The notes: a model not told the origin generated them from the sequence alone. A stretch of 25,404 bases of DNA from Lachnospiraceae bacterium UBA7026 (GCA_002494165.1 DLBH01000080.1:1-25404), one strand, 5' to 3'; positions 1-8,173 are shown, counted from the first letter of the stretch. Translations and numbers: made by a program.

Positions 1-1533
1 GGTGATACCACCAGCCTCACCGGCTGTGACATTGGTAGACCGGATCGCATCGAGAAGGGAGGTCTTTCCATGGTCTACATGGCCCATGACACAGACAACA
101 GGAGGTCTTCCCACCATCTGGTCCTGGTCCTCTTCTTCCTCTTTTAACAGCTCTTCGATCACATCAACCTTGACCTCTTCCTCAGCGATACAGTTGTAGT
201 CAAGGGCAATCTCTGCTGCCTGGTCAAAGTCAAACTCTGTGTTGATGGTAACCATCTGGCCGGCCATAAAGAGCTTCTTGATGATTACTGCAGGTGTCAC
301 CTTGCAGGCCTCGGCCAGGGCTTTCAGGGATACAGGATTAGGCAGGGTGATATTGCGGATCACGTCCTCCTTGGGCTCCTGCTTCTTAGGTGCCTGCGGC
401 TGGGGCTGGGGCTTTCTGCCCTTCTGCCTTCTCTGGTTATTGTTATTGTTGTTGAAATCTGTGCGGTTATTATTCCTGCGGTTATTATTCCTGCCGCCGC
501 GGTTGTCGCCGTTTCTCTTGTTCTGGTTCTCACGGCTGTGCTCGCGGTTGATCTCGTGGCGGTTCTCCTTACCGCTCCTGGTCTCTTTCGCGTTCACAGG
601 CTCTGCTACATAGGACAGGCCGGACCGGTTATCCCGGCGGTCATTTCTCTGGCCCCGGTTGTCACGGCCGCCATCCCGGTTAAAGCTTCGGTTATCACGG
701 CCGCCGTCCCGGTTAAAACTTCTGTTATCACGGTTGCCGTCACGGTTATCGCGGTTGAAGTTACGGTTGTCACGATTGCCCTCACGGTTATAGCCCCGGT
801 TATCCCGGTTCCCATCCCGGTTATCCCGGTTAAAATTGCGGTTGTCACGATTGCCGTCACGGTTGAAACTCCGGTTATCACGGTTGCCGTCACGGTTGTC
901 ACGGTTGGAATTACGATTGTCACGGGTCCTTCCTTCACCACTTCTGCTTTCGGCAGACCTGTTATCCCGGCGGTCTCGGCTGCCGTCCCGGTTAAAGCTT
1001 CTGTTATCCCGGCTGCCATCCCGGCTGTCACGGTTGAAATTACGGTTGTCACGATTGCCCTCACGGCTGCCATCCCGGTTAAAGCCGCGGCTGTCCCTAC
1101 GCTGGCCTCTCTGGTCCCCGCTTCTTCCTGCCCGGTCCGGATTCCGGTCCTGGCGGCCGCTTCTCTGGGGACGGTCCCCGGTCCTCTCCTGGCGGCGTCC
1201 ACCGTCTGTACCGGCCTGCTGCCTGGTCTCCTGGCTGTCACTGCCGCCCTCAGGGTTCCTGGCTGCAGGGGTGCTTCCCTCCGGTCTGGCCTGGGGCTGA
1301 CTGTTGACCTGGGTATTCCTTGCCGGCTCTGTCCTGGCGGCCGACGGCGGCGGAGTGGCCGGCCTCGCGGATTCAGGCTTTAAGAACCGTGCCTTGATCC
1401 GAGACGCCTGCTCATCTGTTACTGTACTCATGTGACTTTGTATATCTTCTCCCTGCTGTCTGAGAACAGCAAGAACTTCTTTACTTGTTTTATTCACCAG
1501 CTTAGCCAGTTCATGTACTCTCAATTTCGCCAT
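1..1533 (-). CDS. infB: translation initiation factor IF-2, N-terminal part (cut by window edge)
   Basis: IF-2 is the GTPase that places initiator tRNA on the 30S subunit and promotes 50S joining. The 511 visible residues start at ATG 1533 behind GGAGGTG, which sits in the end of ylxQ. Residues 1-50 ([11 protein letters not shown]...) are a first IF2_N domain. Residues about 134-300 are almost only Asn, Arg, Asp, Gly, Ser and Phe in NRDNR-like repeats, and 341-370 are Asn/Arg-rich. A second IF2_N domain covers about 395-445, followed by an acidic Glu-rich link. The G1 loop GHVDHGKT is at 484-491, and the sequence leaves the window shortly after it, so the rest of the GTPase and domains II-IV lie outside. 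It is the last visible gene of the rimP-nusA operon. The repeat-filled linker is the odd feature. The identity is certain. Confidence 0.97.
   Translation of the reverse strand, partial: MAKLRVHELAKLVNKTSKEVLAVLRQQGEDIQSHMSTVTDEQASRIKARFLKPESARPATPPPSAARTEPARNTQVNSQPQARPEGSTPAARNPEGGSDSQETRQQAGTDGGRRQERTGDRPQRSGRQDRNPDRAGRSGDQRGQRRDSRGFNRDGSREGNRDNRNFNRDSRDGSRDNRSFNRDGSRDRRDNRSAESRSGEGRTRDNRNSNRDNRDGNRDNRSFNRDGNRDNRNFNRDNRDGNRDNRGYNREGNRDNRNFNRDNRDGNRDNRSFNRDGGRDNRSFNRDGGRDNRGQRNDRRDNRSGLSYVAEPVNAKETRSGKENRHEINREHSRENQNKRNGDNRGGRNNNRRNNNRTDFNNNNNNQRRQKGRKPQPQPQAPKKQEPKEDVIRNITLPNPVSLKALAEACKVTPAVIIKKLFMAGQMVTINTEFDFDQAAEIALDYNCIAEEEVKVDVIEELLKEEEEDQDQMVGRPPVVCVMGHVDHGKTSLLDAIRSTNVTAGEAGGIT
640..1130 (-). 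repeat. Asn-Arg-Asp codon repeats inside infB
   Basis: Short degenerate in-frame repeats encode units such as NRDNR, FNRDG and SFNRDGG, about residues 134-298 of IF-2. In DNA the plus strand shows recurring words such as cggttatc and cacggttg. The protein is nearly free of hydrophobic residues other than Phe and Tyr, so it should be disordered and strongly charged. The low-complexity DNA keeps the other frames open too, which creates long spurious ORFs on both strands. Confidence 0.9.
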
Positions 1534-1536
1534 AAG

Positions 1537-1857
1537 CTACACCTCCATATTTAGACTAATCTTTTTTGTTAAAGCACGTGCAAAACCTTCATCTAAGATA
1601 CAGATGGAAGCCCTGTATGTTTTGCCGGTCCACCGGCCTAATTCTTCTTTCGTTCCAAAGATCTCCATGGGGACCTCATAGTAGCTGCACATATCTGTGA
1701 ACTTTTTCCTGGTGTTATCAGAGGCCTCCTCTGAAACCAGCACCAGGTAAGCCCTGCCGGACTTGACAGCCTTCTCGGTGGAAAACTCTCCGCTGACTGT
1801 CTTGCCGGCCTTGGAGGCCATTCCAATCATGGACAAAATCTTATCCCTCTGTGTCAA
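1537..1857 (-). CDS. ylxQ: YlxQ, L7Ae-family ribosomal/RNA-binding protein
   Basis: A small L7Ae/L30e-fold protein of 106 residues, the usual YlxQ length, found between ylxR and infB in Firmicutes. The fold binds kink-turn RNA; the cellular role of YlxQ is poorly defined. Family features are the N-terminal IGMASKAGK segment, the central AYLVLVSEEASDNT strand-helix and the C-terminal ILDEGFA. The start used is TTG at 1857, which overlaps the 3' end of ylxR by 17 nt, so translation is probably coupled. The ribosome site for this TTG is poorly spaced. A second TTG about nine codons downstream, behind GAGGG, is possible but would cut into the first helix. The gene ends with its stop inside the infB ribosome-binding region. 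Confidence 0.88.
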   Translation of the reverse strand: MTQRDKILSMIGMASKAGKTVSGEFSTEKAVKSGRAYLVLVSEEASDNTRKKFTDMCSYYEVPMEIFGTKEELGRWTGKTYRASICILDEGFARALTKKISLNMEV

Positions 1858-2116
1858 TATCCTTTAATTCCTCCTCAAGACGATCGTAAATCTCATCGGG
1901 GATCGTCACCTTTAAAGAGCGCTCCAGACCTTTGGAGCGTCTCGCCTTCTGCAGGCATTCCACGCGTCGGCAGAGATAGGCCCCTCTTCCGTTCATTCTC
2001 CCGGTTTCATCCAGGACTACCTCTCCCTGGGGACTGCGGATCACACGGATCAGCTCCCGCTTACCGCGGGCTTCCCGGCAGCCGACACATTGCCTGGTCG
2101 GTATCTTCTTAGCCAT
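1841..2116 (-). CDS. ylxR: YlxR (DUF448) RNA-binding protein, RnpM-type
   Basis: A 91-residue protein of the YlxR/DUF448 family. Family hallmarks are CVGCRE near the N-terminus, LIRVIRSPQG, and the GRGAYLCRR block. Members bind RNA, and the B. subtilis protein has been proposed to modulate RNase P (RnpM). ATG 2116 follows AGAGGA with a 5-nt spacer, 15 nt after the nusA stop. Its end overlaps the start of ylxQ. The position between nusA and ylxQ is the standard Firmicute arrangement. Length and motifs are normal and nothing is missing. Confidence 0.92.
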   Translation of the reverse strand: MAKKIPTRQCVGCREARGKRELIRVIRSPQGEVVLDETGRMNGRGAYLCRRVECLQKARRSKGLERSLKVTIPDEIYDRLEEELKDIDTEG

Positions 2117-2131
2117 AGTTATCCTCTGGTC

Positions 2132-3376
2132 TTACTCTGCGTAATCCGGTTCAGGCTGGTCCTCTAACTGGTCCGGAGCCTTCCTGGGACTATCATCAAA
2201 CTCCAGGTCACCTTCCCTGTCGTCGTAATCATCATAGTCGTCTCCGGGCTCGTCATAGTAGTCGGGACCATCCCCGTCATAATCGTCGTAATCATCATCG
2301 TAATCGTCATAGTCATCCCTGTAGGAAAGCTCTTCCTCCAGCTCTGCCGCCTGACTCTCGCTCTTGATATCGATCTTATAGCCGGTCAGCTTGGCTGCCA
2401 GTCTGGCATTCTGGCCTTCCTTTCCGATGGCTAATGACAGCTGGTAGTCCGGTACCACGACGCGGGCACTCTTCTCTTCCTCGTCGATGGAAACGGAAAT
2501 GACATCGGAAGGACTTAAGGCATTCCTGATCAGGATAGCCGGGTCGTCGTCCCAGGAGATGATATCGATCTTCTCCCCCTTCAGGTCATTGACGATGGCA
2601 TTAACACGGGATCCGTTGACACCTACACAGGCTCCCACGGGATCCACATTAGGATTGTTGGAATAGACGGCAATCTTTGTTCTGGAGCCGGCCTCACGGG
2701 CGATGCTGCGGATCTCCACAGTCCCGTCAAAGACCTCGGTAACTTCCTTCTCAAAGAGTCGCTTCACCAGTTCCGGATGGGTTCTGGACACCAGGATCTT
2801 GGGCCCCTTGTTGGTGCTCTTCACTTCCACGATAAAAAGCTTGATCCTGTCTGTGGGCTGGTAGACCTCACCCTTCACCTGCTCCTTCTCAAGGAGTACG
2901 GCGTCAGTCTTATCATCCAGGCTGACACTGATATTGCGGCCGTTATATCTCTGGACAACACCGGTTACGATGTCTCTCTCTTTGTGGGCAAAATGCTCAA
3001 AGACAACCCGGCGTTCTTCTTCCTTTATCTTCTGGACGATAACACTTCTGGCGTGCTGGGCGGCAATCCTGCCGAAATTCTTCGGAGTGACCTCCCTGCT
3101 CACCACATCGCCCAGCTCATAATGGACATCCTTCATTCTGGCGTCGGCAAGGCTGATCTCCGTAACCGGATCCTCCACTTCCTCCACGACAGTCCTGTCC
3201 ACATAAACTGCTATGTCACCAGTCTGGCGGTCCATGTTGACACGGACCTGGGCATTCTTTCCGAAATCACGGTTGCAGGCTGCAACCAGTGAATCTTCTA
3301 TGGCCTGCATGATGACTTCTTTCTCGATATGTTTTTCTTTCTGAAGCTGGTCGAGAGCCTCAATTAATTCACTCAT
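2132..3376 (-). CDS. nusA: transcription termination/antitermination factor NusA
   Basis: NusA binds RNA polymerase near the RNA exit channel and affects pausing, intrinsic termination and antitermination. The 414 residues comprise the N-terminal polymerase-binding domain (about 1-125), an S1 domain (about 135-200) and two KH domains (about 200-345, including VDPVGACVGVNGSRV and LAIGKEGQNARLAAKLTGYKIDI). As in other Firmicutes, the Gram-negative acidic-repeat domains are absent. Instead, residues about 348-414 form an unusual tail dominated by Asp and Tyr. ATG 3376 follows GGAGG with a 10-nt spacer. It is second in the operon, behind rimP. The leader terminator at 3905-3940 is a likely autoregulation point. 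Confidence 0.97.
   Translation of the reverse strand: MSELIEALDQLQKEKHIEKEVIMQAIEDSLVAACNRDFGKNAQVRVNMDRQTGDIAVYVDRTVVEEVEDPVTEISLADARMKDVHYELGDVVSREVTPKNFGRIAAQHARSVIVQKIKEEERRVVFEHFAHKERDIVTGVVQRYNGRNISVSLDDKTDAVLLEKEQVKGEVYQPTDRIKLFIVEVKSTNKGPKILVSRTHPELVKRLFEKEVTEVFDGTVEIRSIAREAGSRTKIAVYSNNPNVDPVGACVGVNGSRVNAIVNDLKGEKIDIISWDDDPAILIRNALSPSDVISVSIDEEEKSARVVVPDYQLSLAIGKEGQNARLAAKLTGYKIDIKSESQAAELEEELSYRDDYDDYDDDYDDYDGDGPDYYDEPGDDYDDYDDREGDLEFDDSPRKAPDQLEDQPEPDYAE
2215..2322 (-). repeat. Asp/Tyr codon repeats at the nusA 3' end
   Basis: Degenerate GAY-GAY-TAY codons encode DDYDDYDDDYDD-like runs in the last 65 or so residues of NusA, interrupted by Gly, Pro and Glu. The segment is strongly acidic, tyrosine-rich and presumably disordered. 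It follows directly on the second KH domain. Confidence 0.85.
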
Positions 3377-3398
3377 TTTCTGTATTCCTCCGAAAAAT

Positions 3399-3860
3399 CT
3401 AAAATTCTATTGCCTGGCGTATCACTGCGATATCTTTCCTGGAAAATGTGTATTCCCTGTCTTCTGTCTCCACAAGGACCGTGTCCTTGTCATAATTCTT
3501 TAAGATACCCTCAAACTCCTTACAGCCTTCGAGAGCCCTGTAAAGCTTCACTTCCACAGCTTTGCCAAGATTTCTCTCATAATCCCTGTCCTTTTTCAGT
3601 GGTCTTCCAAGACCGGGTGAACTGACCTCGAGTATGTAGGCATCCTTGATGAAATCTTCCTCATCAAGTCTGATTTCCAGGGCCCTGCTGATCAGAACAC
3701 AGTCATCAATGTTGATGCCGCCTTCTTTGTCCGCATAGATACGCAGATACCAGTTAGCTCCTTCTTTTACATACTCCACATCGACGAGTTCGAAATGGTT
3801 CTCCTCTATAATCGGTCTGACTAATTCTTCCGTTCTGGCAACAATCTCTGTATTTTTCAT
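3399..3860 (-). CDS. rimP: ribosome maturation factor RimP
   Basis: RimP assists late maturation of the 30S subunit. ATG 3860 (MKNTEIVARTEELVRPII) is chosen because it follows GAAGGTG with good spacing and gives 153 residues, the normal family length. An in-frame TTG further upstream (3989) lies inside the promoter and would add 43 unrelated residues. Recognisable parts are the N-terminal FELVDVEYVKEG strand, VEVSSPGLGRPL (the conserved SSPG.DRPL-type motif) and the C-terminal SH3-like half ending in FSRKDIAVIRQAIEF. It is the first gene of the rimP-nusA-ylxR-ylxQ-infB operon, 22 nt before nusA. Confidence 0.95.
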   Translation of the reverse strand: MKNTEIVARTEELVRPIIEENHFELVDVEYVKEGANWYLRIYADKEGGINIDDCVLISRALEIRLDEEDFIKDAYILEVSSPGLGRPLKKDRDYERNLGKAVEVKLYRALEGCKEFEGILKNYDKDTVLVETEDREYTFSRKDIAVIRQAIEF

Positions 3861-3904
3861 GTTGTATCTCACCTTCTTTCCTCTGAAACGTTCCGGACAG
3901 CCGA

Positions 3905-3940
3905 ATAAAAACATAAGAGTGGGCGGACGCCCACTCTTAT
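3905..3940 (-). terminator. intrinsic terminator in the leader of the rimP-nusA operon
   Basis: A perfect 12-bp inverted repeat (3913-3924 and 3929-3940, 4-nt loop) is followed on the minus strand by GTTTTTATT. It ends transcripts from the lipoprotein gene (stop at 4020). It also lies downstream of the promoter at 3961-3989 and upstream of rimP, so it must be passed by every operon transcript from that promoter. The hairpin and T-run are seen directly; the attenuator role is inferred. Confidence 0.88.
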
Positions 3941-3960
3941 CACTAAAAGTATTCTTAAAC

Positions 3961-3989
3961 ATACTAGCATTATTCCTGAAAGAAATCAA
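3961..3989 (-). promoter_or_regulatory. sigma-A type promoter for rimP-nusA-infB operon
   Basis: On the minus strand TTGATT (3984-3989) and TAGTAT (3961-3966) are separated by exactly 17 nt. A TGC just before the -10 makes an extended -10. The predicted transcript starts near 3953 and carries a leader of about 90 nt that contains the terminator hairpin at 3913-3940. Confidence 0.75.
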
Positions 3990-4019
3990 GTACCAAATTT
4001 CTGGGACAATCTGGTCTTG

Positions 4020-5036
4020 CTACTGGCTTTCTGTCTCCATCTCATCATAGTGGTCATCTTCCGATGTCTCCTCAGAGGAGGCTGTATCCTCTTCCTCACT
4101 GGATTCCTGGGCCGCCGCCTTGTCCTCAGCCACAGTAAGAAGATCTTTTATGGCCGTGATATCCTCTTTGGCAACCTTGTACCACACCGCCTTTTTGTCC
4201 ATATTTTCCAGCCTGATATAGTTGTCATAAAGGGTCATGGTCATGGTGTTGCCATGGTGGTAGAAGGTATAGGTCAGGGCGGCCGCCTCTATGGCTTCCT
4301 GCCCGGATCCCCACTTCTTTTCCGCCTTTTTGCGGCTAGACTTGTCCTTGGACATCTGGTCTATGTAGTTGGCCACGGCAACTGCCTGGTCATTTTCAAA
4401 GTAATGACCTTGGCCATCAACCACCATGGGAGAGTCGGCCAAACGGTGCAGGAGGGACGAATTAGGGTAGCCCGCCCTGTAATGGAGGAAGGCATCGCCT
4501 AAGGCGCTGGCACCCCGGCAGTAATAGACGTCGTTGGGGAGGTCCGTGAAAACCACATAGTCTCCCGGGTAAACCATGATCTCATAGACGGCATTATCTT
4601 CATCATAGAGCACATACTCATAGCTGGTACCAGGAATGGCCGCTACCTCCTCAGGACTGTACCTGCTGGTCTTGTCGGCCCGGCAGCCGATCAGGGTAGC
4701 CATGGAAAAGGCCGCCTTCTCCTCTATGAACTCACTGCTTTCCATGTCATCGGCAAATCCGATCTCCAGCTTGGCCAGGCAGTCTCTGGCAATTCTGTCA
4801 AGATAGTCACTGGCTCTCTTTGAATCCTCAGACTGGTTATTGTCATCCTCCAGTTCTGCCTCCAGCTTTTTCACCTTTTTTTTCAAAGATTTATTCTTTT
4901 TGACCAGGTCCTGATAATAAGAAGATTCCTCCACGTCCTCCCTGGAGACCCCGCATCCTGCAGGCAGCAGGAGGCTTAAAACCGCAAGCAGCAGCAGGAG
5001 ACGCTTGCCTGCTCTTTTTTTCTTTGGCTCTGTCAT
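4020..5036 (-). CDS. putative lipoprotein of unknown function
   Basis: Not recognised as a named family. The 338 residues start at ATG 5036 behind GAAGG. A basic N-terminus (KKKRAGKR) precedes a hydrophobic stretch ending LLPAGC, which resembles a lipobox, although Pro at -3 is unusual. If it is processed, the mature protein starts at Cys28 and sits on the outer membrane face. A short Lys/Glu coiled coil (about 44-66) follows, then a globular region of about 220 residues, then an acidic Ser/Glu tail (about 310-338). The gene is 37 nt behind the beta-helix gene, so it is probably third in the topB operon. The terminator at 3905-3940 follows it. Confidence 0.8.
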   Translation of the reverse strand: MTEPKKKRAGKRLLLLLAVLSLLLPAGCGVSREDVEESSYYQDLVKKNKSLKKKVKKLEAELEDDNNQSEDSKRASDYLDRIARDCLAKLEIGFADDMESSEFIEEKAAFSMATLIGCRADKTSRYSPEEVAAIPGTSYEYVLYDEDNAVYEIMVYPGDYVVFTDLPNDVYYCRGASALGDAFLHYRAGYPNSSLLHRLADSPMVVDGQGHYFENDQAVAVANYIDQMSKDKSSRKKAEKKWGSGQEAIEAAALTYTFYHHGNTMTMTLYDNYIRLENMDKKAVWYKVAKEDITAIKDLLTVAEDKAAAQESSEEEDTASSEETSEDDHYDEMETESQ

Positions 5037-5073
5037 AGGCTTACCTTCTTTCCTCTATCATCAGTAACTCCAG

Positions 5074-5748
5074 TCAATAGTCCCTCTTTTCCACGACTTC
5101 ATTCCGGTTCTTATAAATGGAGTGTTCCGGCACAAAACCTCTTACGCTGGAAAGAGGATAAATGTTGGTAAATTTACCCACCACAGAACCCGGATTCAGG
5201 ATGGTCCCGCATCCGACCTCCACATAATCACCCAGGAGGGCTCCGATCTTCTTGCGGCCGGTCTCGATATTCTGACCCTCCACATGGATCTCCACCAGCT
5301 TGCGGTCCGACTTGACATTGGAAGTGATGGACCCGGCACCCATATGGGCATGGTAGCCCAGGATGGAATCGCCCACATAATTATAGTGGGGGACTTCCAC
5401 CTTATCAAAAAGAATCACATTTTTAAGCTCTGTGGAATTACCCACCGTGGCTCCGGCTCCGACGATGGCGTCTGCCCGGATAAAGGCGCAGTGGCGGATC
5501 TGGGCTTCCGGCCCGATGATGGCCGGCCCGTTGATGTAGGCTGTGGGGGCCACAGTGGCCGACTTGTGTATCCATACATCCTCCCCGACCTGGTCATATT
5601 CTGCCGGATCCAGCAGCATGCCTATCTCCAGAATGAAATCATGGATCTGGGAAAGGACCTCCCAGGGATAGGTGGATTCCTCAAACAAAACTGAGGCAAT
5701 GGTATGGTTAAAATCTGCGAACAAAGCTTTATTCTCTAATCTCTTCAT
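5074..5748 (-). CDS. left-handed beta-helix (hexapeptide-repeat) protein, GlmU C-terminal-like
   Basis: 224 residues from ATG 5748. An N-terminal helical segment of about 50 residues is followed by hexapeptide repeats (VWIHKSATVAPTAYINGPAIIG..., GAGATVGN, MGAGSITSN, GALLGDYVEVGCGT, NPGSVVG) that form a left-handed beta helix. The HYNYVGDS...MGAGSITSN block resembles the acetyltransferase half of GlmU and related sugar-nucleotide enzymes. There is no nucleotidyltransferase domain, so it is more likely a stand-alone acyltransferase or binding protein than a pyrophosphorylase. The substrate cannot be read from the sequence. The ribosome site before ATG is weak, and a better GGAGAGG lies about 30 nt upstream without a standard start codon. 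It sits 64 nt after topB. Confidence 0.82.
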   Translation of the reverse strand: MKRLENKALFADFNHTIASVLFEESTYPWEVLSQIHDFILEIGMLLDPAEYDQVGEDVWIHKSATVAPTAYINGPAIIGPEAQIRHCAFIRADAIVGAGATVGNSTELKNVILFDKVEVPHYNYVGDSILGYHAHMGAGSITSNVKSDRKLVEIHVEGQNIETGRKKIGALLGDYVEVGCGTILNPGSVVGKFTNIYPLSSVRGFVPEHSIYKNRNEVVEKRDY

Positions 5749-5812
5749 TAAAATTATTCCGGCTGCAGACAGCCTCTCCTTTCCATCGGGTATCCAAAAC
5801 CTTCTTCTTCCA

Positions 5813-8173
5813 TCATGAGCTGTGGGGAGCTGGCCCCTGGTCCTGACCCTGCGTCTGGCCGCCTGTCTGACCCTGGTCCCCTGCCTGGCCGCCTGTCTGA
5901 CCCTGGTCCCCTGCCTGGCCTGCGGACTGGCCGCCCGCCTGGCTCTGATCCTGACTGTCAGTTCGGCCCTGGGTCCGGCCGCCCGCCTGGGGCCGGTCAT
6001 CCAGGAATTCCAGCCGCCAGTGATAGCGCCCCTTCTCATCCTTGGGATCCTTCTCATAATAGAAATATGCTGTAAACTTATTTCCCTTCTTGCTGACGCA
6101 GCCTCTGAGGCCCACCTTGCCATGCTCTAAAAGAATCTTGACCATGTCATAAGTGACCTTTTTGCCCAGGCCGTTAATCAGCCGGTCATTCTTCCAGACG
6201 GCATACTTGCAGCCGGACTTCCAGTTGGAACAGCCAAAGGCCCGGGCCGTCTCCACCACAGGACTGCCGCACTCTGGACAGATTCCCACAGGTTCCTTGT
6301 GGAGAGGTTCTGTCTGGGCAGGATCTCCCAGGCTGTCATCGGCCTTCACCTTGGCGACGGCATCGACTACAAAATCCTTAATCAGCGAAAGGAAGTCATC
6401 TTGAGTATACTTTTTCCGTTCGATATCTGCAAGGGTTTTCTCCAGCCGGCCTGTGTATTCCAGGTCAAAAAGCTCCTGGGCCGGAAAATGCTCCACCATC
6501 ATACGGCCCAGGTCCGTACAGGTCAGGCTCTTTCCCCTGGCCTTGATATAGCCGGCTGTCTTAAGCTTCTTGATGGTCTCGGCCCGGGTGGCCGGGGTAC
6601 CGATAGAAAAACCGCTTAAGATGGCCATCATCATCTCTTCTTCGTCCCTCTCTTCATACTTCTTGCCACAGGTCTCCATGACCTTTAAGAGGGTTTTTTC
6701 CGTATGGGGCTTGGGCGGCTTGCGCTCGACCTCATTGATCTCAGATTTGACGATGGGCAGGACCTGGTCCTTTTCCACAGGAGGCAGGAGGACTTCCCTG
6801 GAGTCCACACCTTCTATCAGCTTCCATCCGGGTTGCAGCTGGACCTTGCCCTTGGCGATGAATAAGCCTTTGACCTGGGGGGTCTCTTTTACCTTGAGCC
6901 GCAGAACCGTGTCCTCAGAGACAGCCAGGGGCATAAACTGGGCCAGAAAGCGGTTGCGGACCGCATCGTAAACCTTCTGTTCCTGGTCACTTAGGTTTTT
7001 TGGCAGGACATAGGTGGGGATAATGGCCGAATGGCTCTCCACTTTTTTGCTGTCAAAAAGTCTCTTGCCGGTATGGAACTTCATCTGGTCCTCCAGGGGA
7101 TGGCCCTTCTTGTGGACACCCAGCACCTTGGCCGCCTTACCCTTCAGACTTTCATCCAGGACCACGCTGGCCGTCCTGGGATAGGTGATCAGCTTTTTCT
7201 CATAGAGGTCCTGGGCTGTCTTTAAAACCTTGTCAGAGGTCCAGCCCCTGTACTTGCCGGTGATATAGCCCTGGAGCCCGGAAAGATTAAAAAGGTAAGG
7301 GGGATATTCCTTTTTCTGAGTCACTTTTTTGGAAGTGACCCGGGCCTCCTTGCCATCAATCTGCTTTTTGATCTCCTGGAGGTCCTCCCTGCTGTCAAAC
7401 TTGTCAGTCTCCTTGCCCTCCTGGTCTTTTTCATGGTAAAAACCGTCAAAGTGCTTCTTTTCCCCGGTCTCAAAGGTAGCCTTGAGCCGGTAATACTTTG
7501 TCACTTTAAAATTCTCAATCTCCTTGTCCCGGTCATAGATAATCTTGAGGGTGGGCATGAGAACCCTGCCCACATTAAGAAGTTTGGACCCGGCCATAGA
7601 CCTGTATTTGAGAGTGGCCACCGAGGTCAGATTAATACCTATGAGCCAGTCAGCCAGCTGACGGCCGAAACCTGCGTCATGGAGGGGCTTCATCTCCGAG
7701 TTGGGTCTGAGATTACTAAGGCCCCGGTTCACTTCTTCGGCGGTCCACTCATTTAAAAGAATCCTTTCCACCGGCTTACCGGGATCAATGTAATCCAGAA
7801 TCTCATCGGCGATCACCTGGCCCTCCCGGTCGTCATCGGTGGCAGATATGATGGTCTCAACATCCTGCCTTTCCATAAGACTGCGGATGATCCCCATCTG
7901 GCGGACCACGCCGGCGTCTGCCTTATCACGGTTAGAGGAGTCAGTTTTCAGTTTATATTGGAAATGTTCCGGGATGTAGGGGAAGCGTTCCATCCGCCAG
8001 ACCTTCATGGAGGGGTCATAATCCCTGGCATCGTAGAGCTGGAGCAGGTGGCCGAAGGCCCAGGTAATGACATAGGACTCCCCCTCAAAATAGCCGCTGC
8101 GTCTGCTGCAGGAGGTGGCGTCGGCAATATTCTTTGCCACGGAAGGCTTCTCTGCTATAATCAGTTTTTTCAT
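5813..8173 (-). CDS. topB: type IA DNA topoisomerase III
   Basis: This enzyme relaxes and decatenates DNA through a transient 5'-phosphotyrosine. The start ATG 8173 (MKKLIIAEKPSVAKNIA) has GGTGA five nt upstream and begins exactly at the Toprim domain; longer in-frame starts add unrelated residues. Of 786 residues, 1-140 are Toprim with TDDDREGQ at 112-119. The active-site Tyr is in LITYPRT, about Tyr331. The residue after YPRT is Ala, where most type IA enzymes have Asp. A C4-type zinc motif (CPECGSPVV...CSNWKSGC) lies near 640-665. The last 55 residues or so are a Gln/Gly/Asp-rich tail with internal repeats. It is first in an apparent operon with the beta-helix protein and the lipoprotein. 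Confidence 0.95.
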   Translation of the reverse strand: MKKLIIAEKPSVAKNIADATSCSRRSGYFEGESYVITWAFGHLLQLYDARDYDPSMKVWRMERFPYIPEHFQYKLKTDSSNRDKADAGVVRQMGIIRSLMERQDVETIISATDDDREGQVIADEILDYIDPGKPVERILLNEWTAEEVNRGLSNLRPNSEMKPLHDAGFGRQLADWLIGINLTSVATLKYRSMAGSKLLNVGRVLMPTLKIIYDRDKEIENFKVTKYYRLKATFETGEKKHFDGFYHEKDQEGKETDKFDSREDLQEIKKQIDGKEARVTSKKVTQKKEYPPYLFNLSGLQGYITGKYRGWTSDKVLKTAQDLYEKKLITYPRTASVVLDESLKGKAAKVLGVHKKGHPLEDQMKFHTGKRLFDSKKVESHSAIIPTYVLPKNLSDQEQKVYDAVRNRFLAQFMPLAVSEDTVLRLKVKETPQVKGLFIAKGKVQLQPGWKLIEGVDSREVLLPPVEKDQVLPIVKSEINEVERKPPKPHTEKTLLKVMETCGKKYEERDEEEMMMAILSGFSIGTPATRAETIKKLKTAGYIKARGKSLTCTDLGRMMVEHFPAQELFDLEYTGRLEKTLADIERKKYTQDDFLSLIKDFVVDAVAKVKADDSLGDPAQTEPLHKEPVGICPECGSPVVETARAFGCSNWKSGCKYAVWKNDRLINGLGKKVTYDMVKILLEHGKVGLRGCVSKKGNKFTAYFYYEKDPKDEKGRYHWRLEFLDDRPQAGGRTQGRTDSQDQSQAGGQSAGQAGDQGQTGGQAGDQGQTGGQTQGQDQGPAPHSS
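5851..5920 (-). repeat. 30-bp tandem repeat in the topB 3' end
   Basis: Two nearly identical 30-bp units (5851-5880 and 5881-5910) and the start of a third encode QAGDQGQTGG-type decapeptides in the C-terminal tail of topoisomerase III. Because 30 is a multiple of three, changes in copy number would keep the frame. Confidence 0.88.

Noticed and set aside
538..1383. Long plus-strand ORF of 281 codons and a second minus-strand ORF at 606-1241
   Set aside because: Both are shadows of the infB repeat region. The low-complexity codons keep the other frames free of stops, their products are monotonous Val/Thr/Ile/Pro strings, and neither matches a family.
3861..3989. N-terminal extension of RimP from TTG 3989
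   Set aside because: The extension covers the promoter -35 element and the leader terminator, and the extra residues do not resemble RimP. ATG 3860 has a good ribosome site.
5815..6130. Plus-strand ORFs across the topB tail
   Set aside because: They are open only because the 30-bp repeats lack stops in several frames. Their Pro/Gly/Leu-rich products look non-biological.
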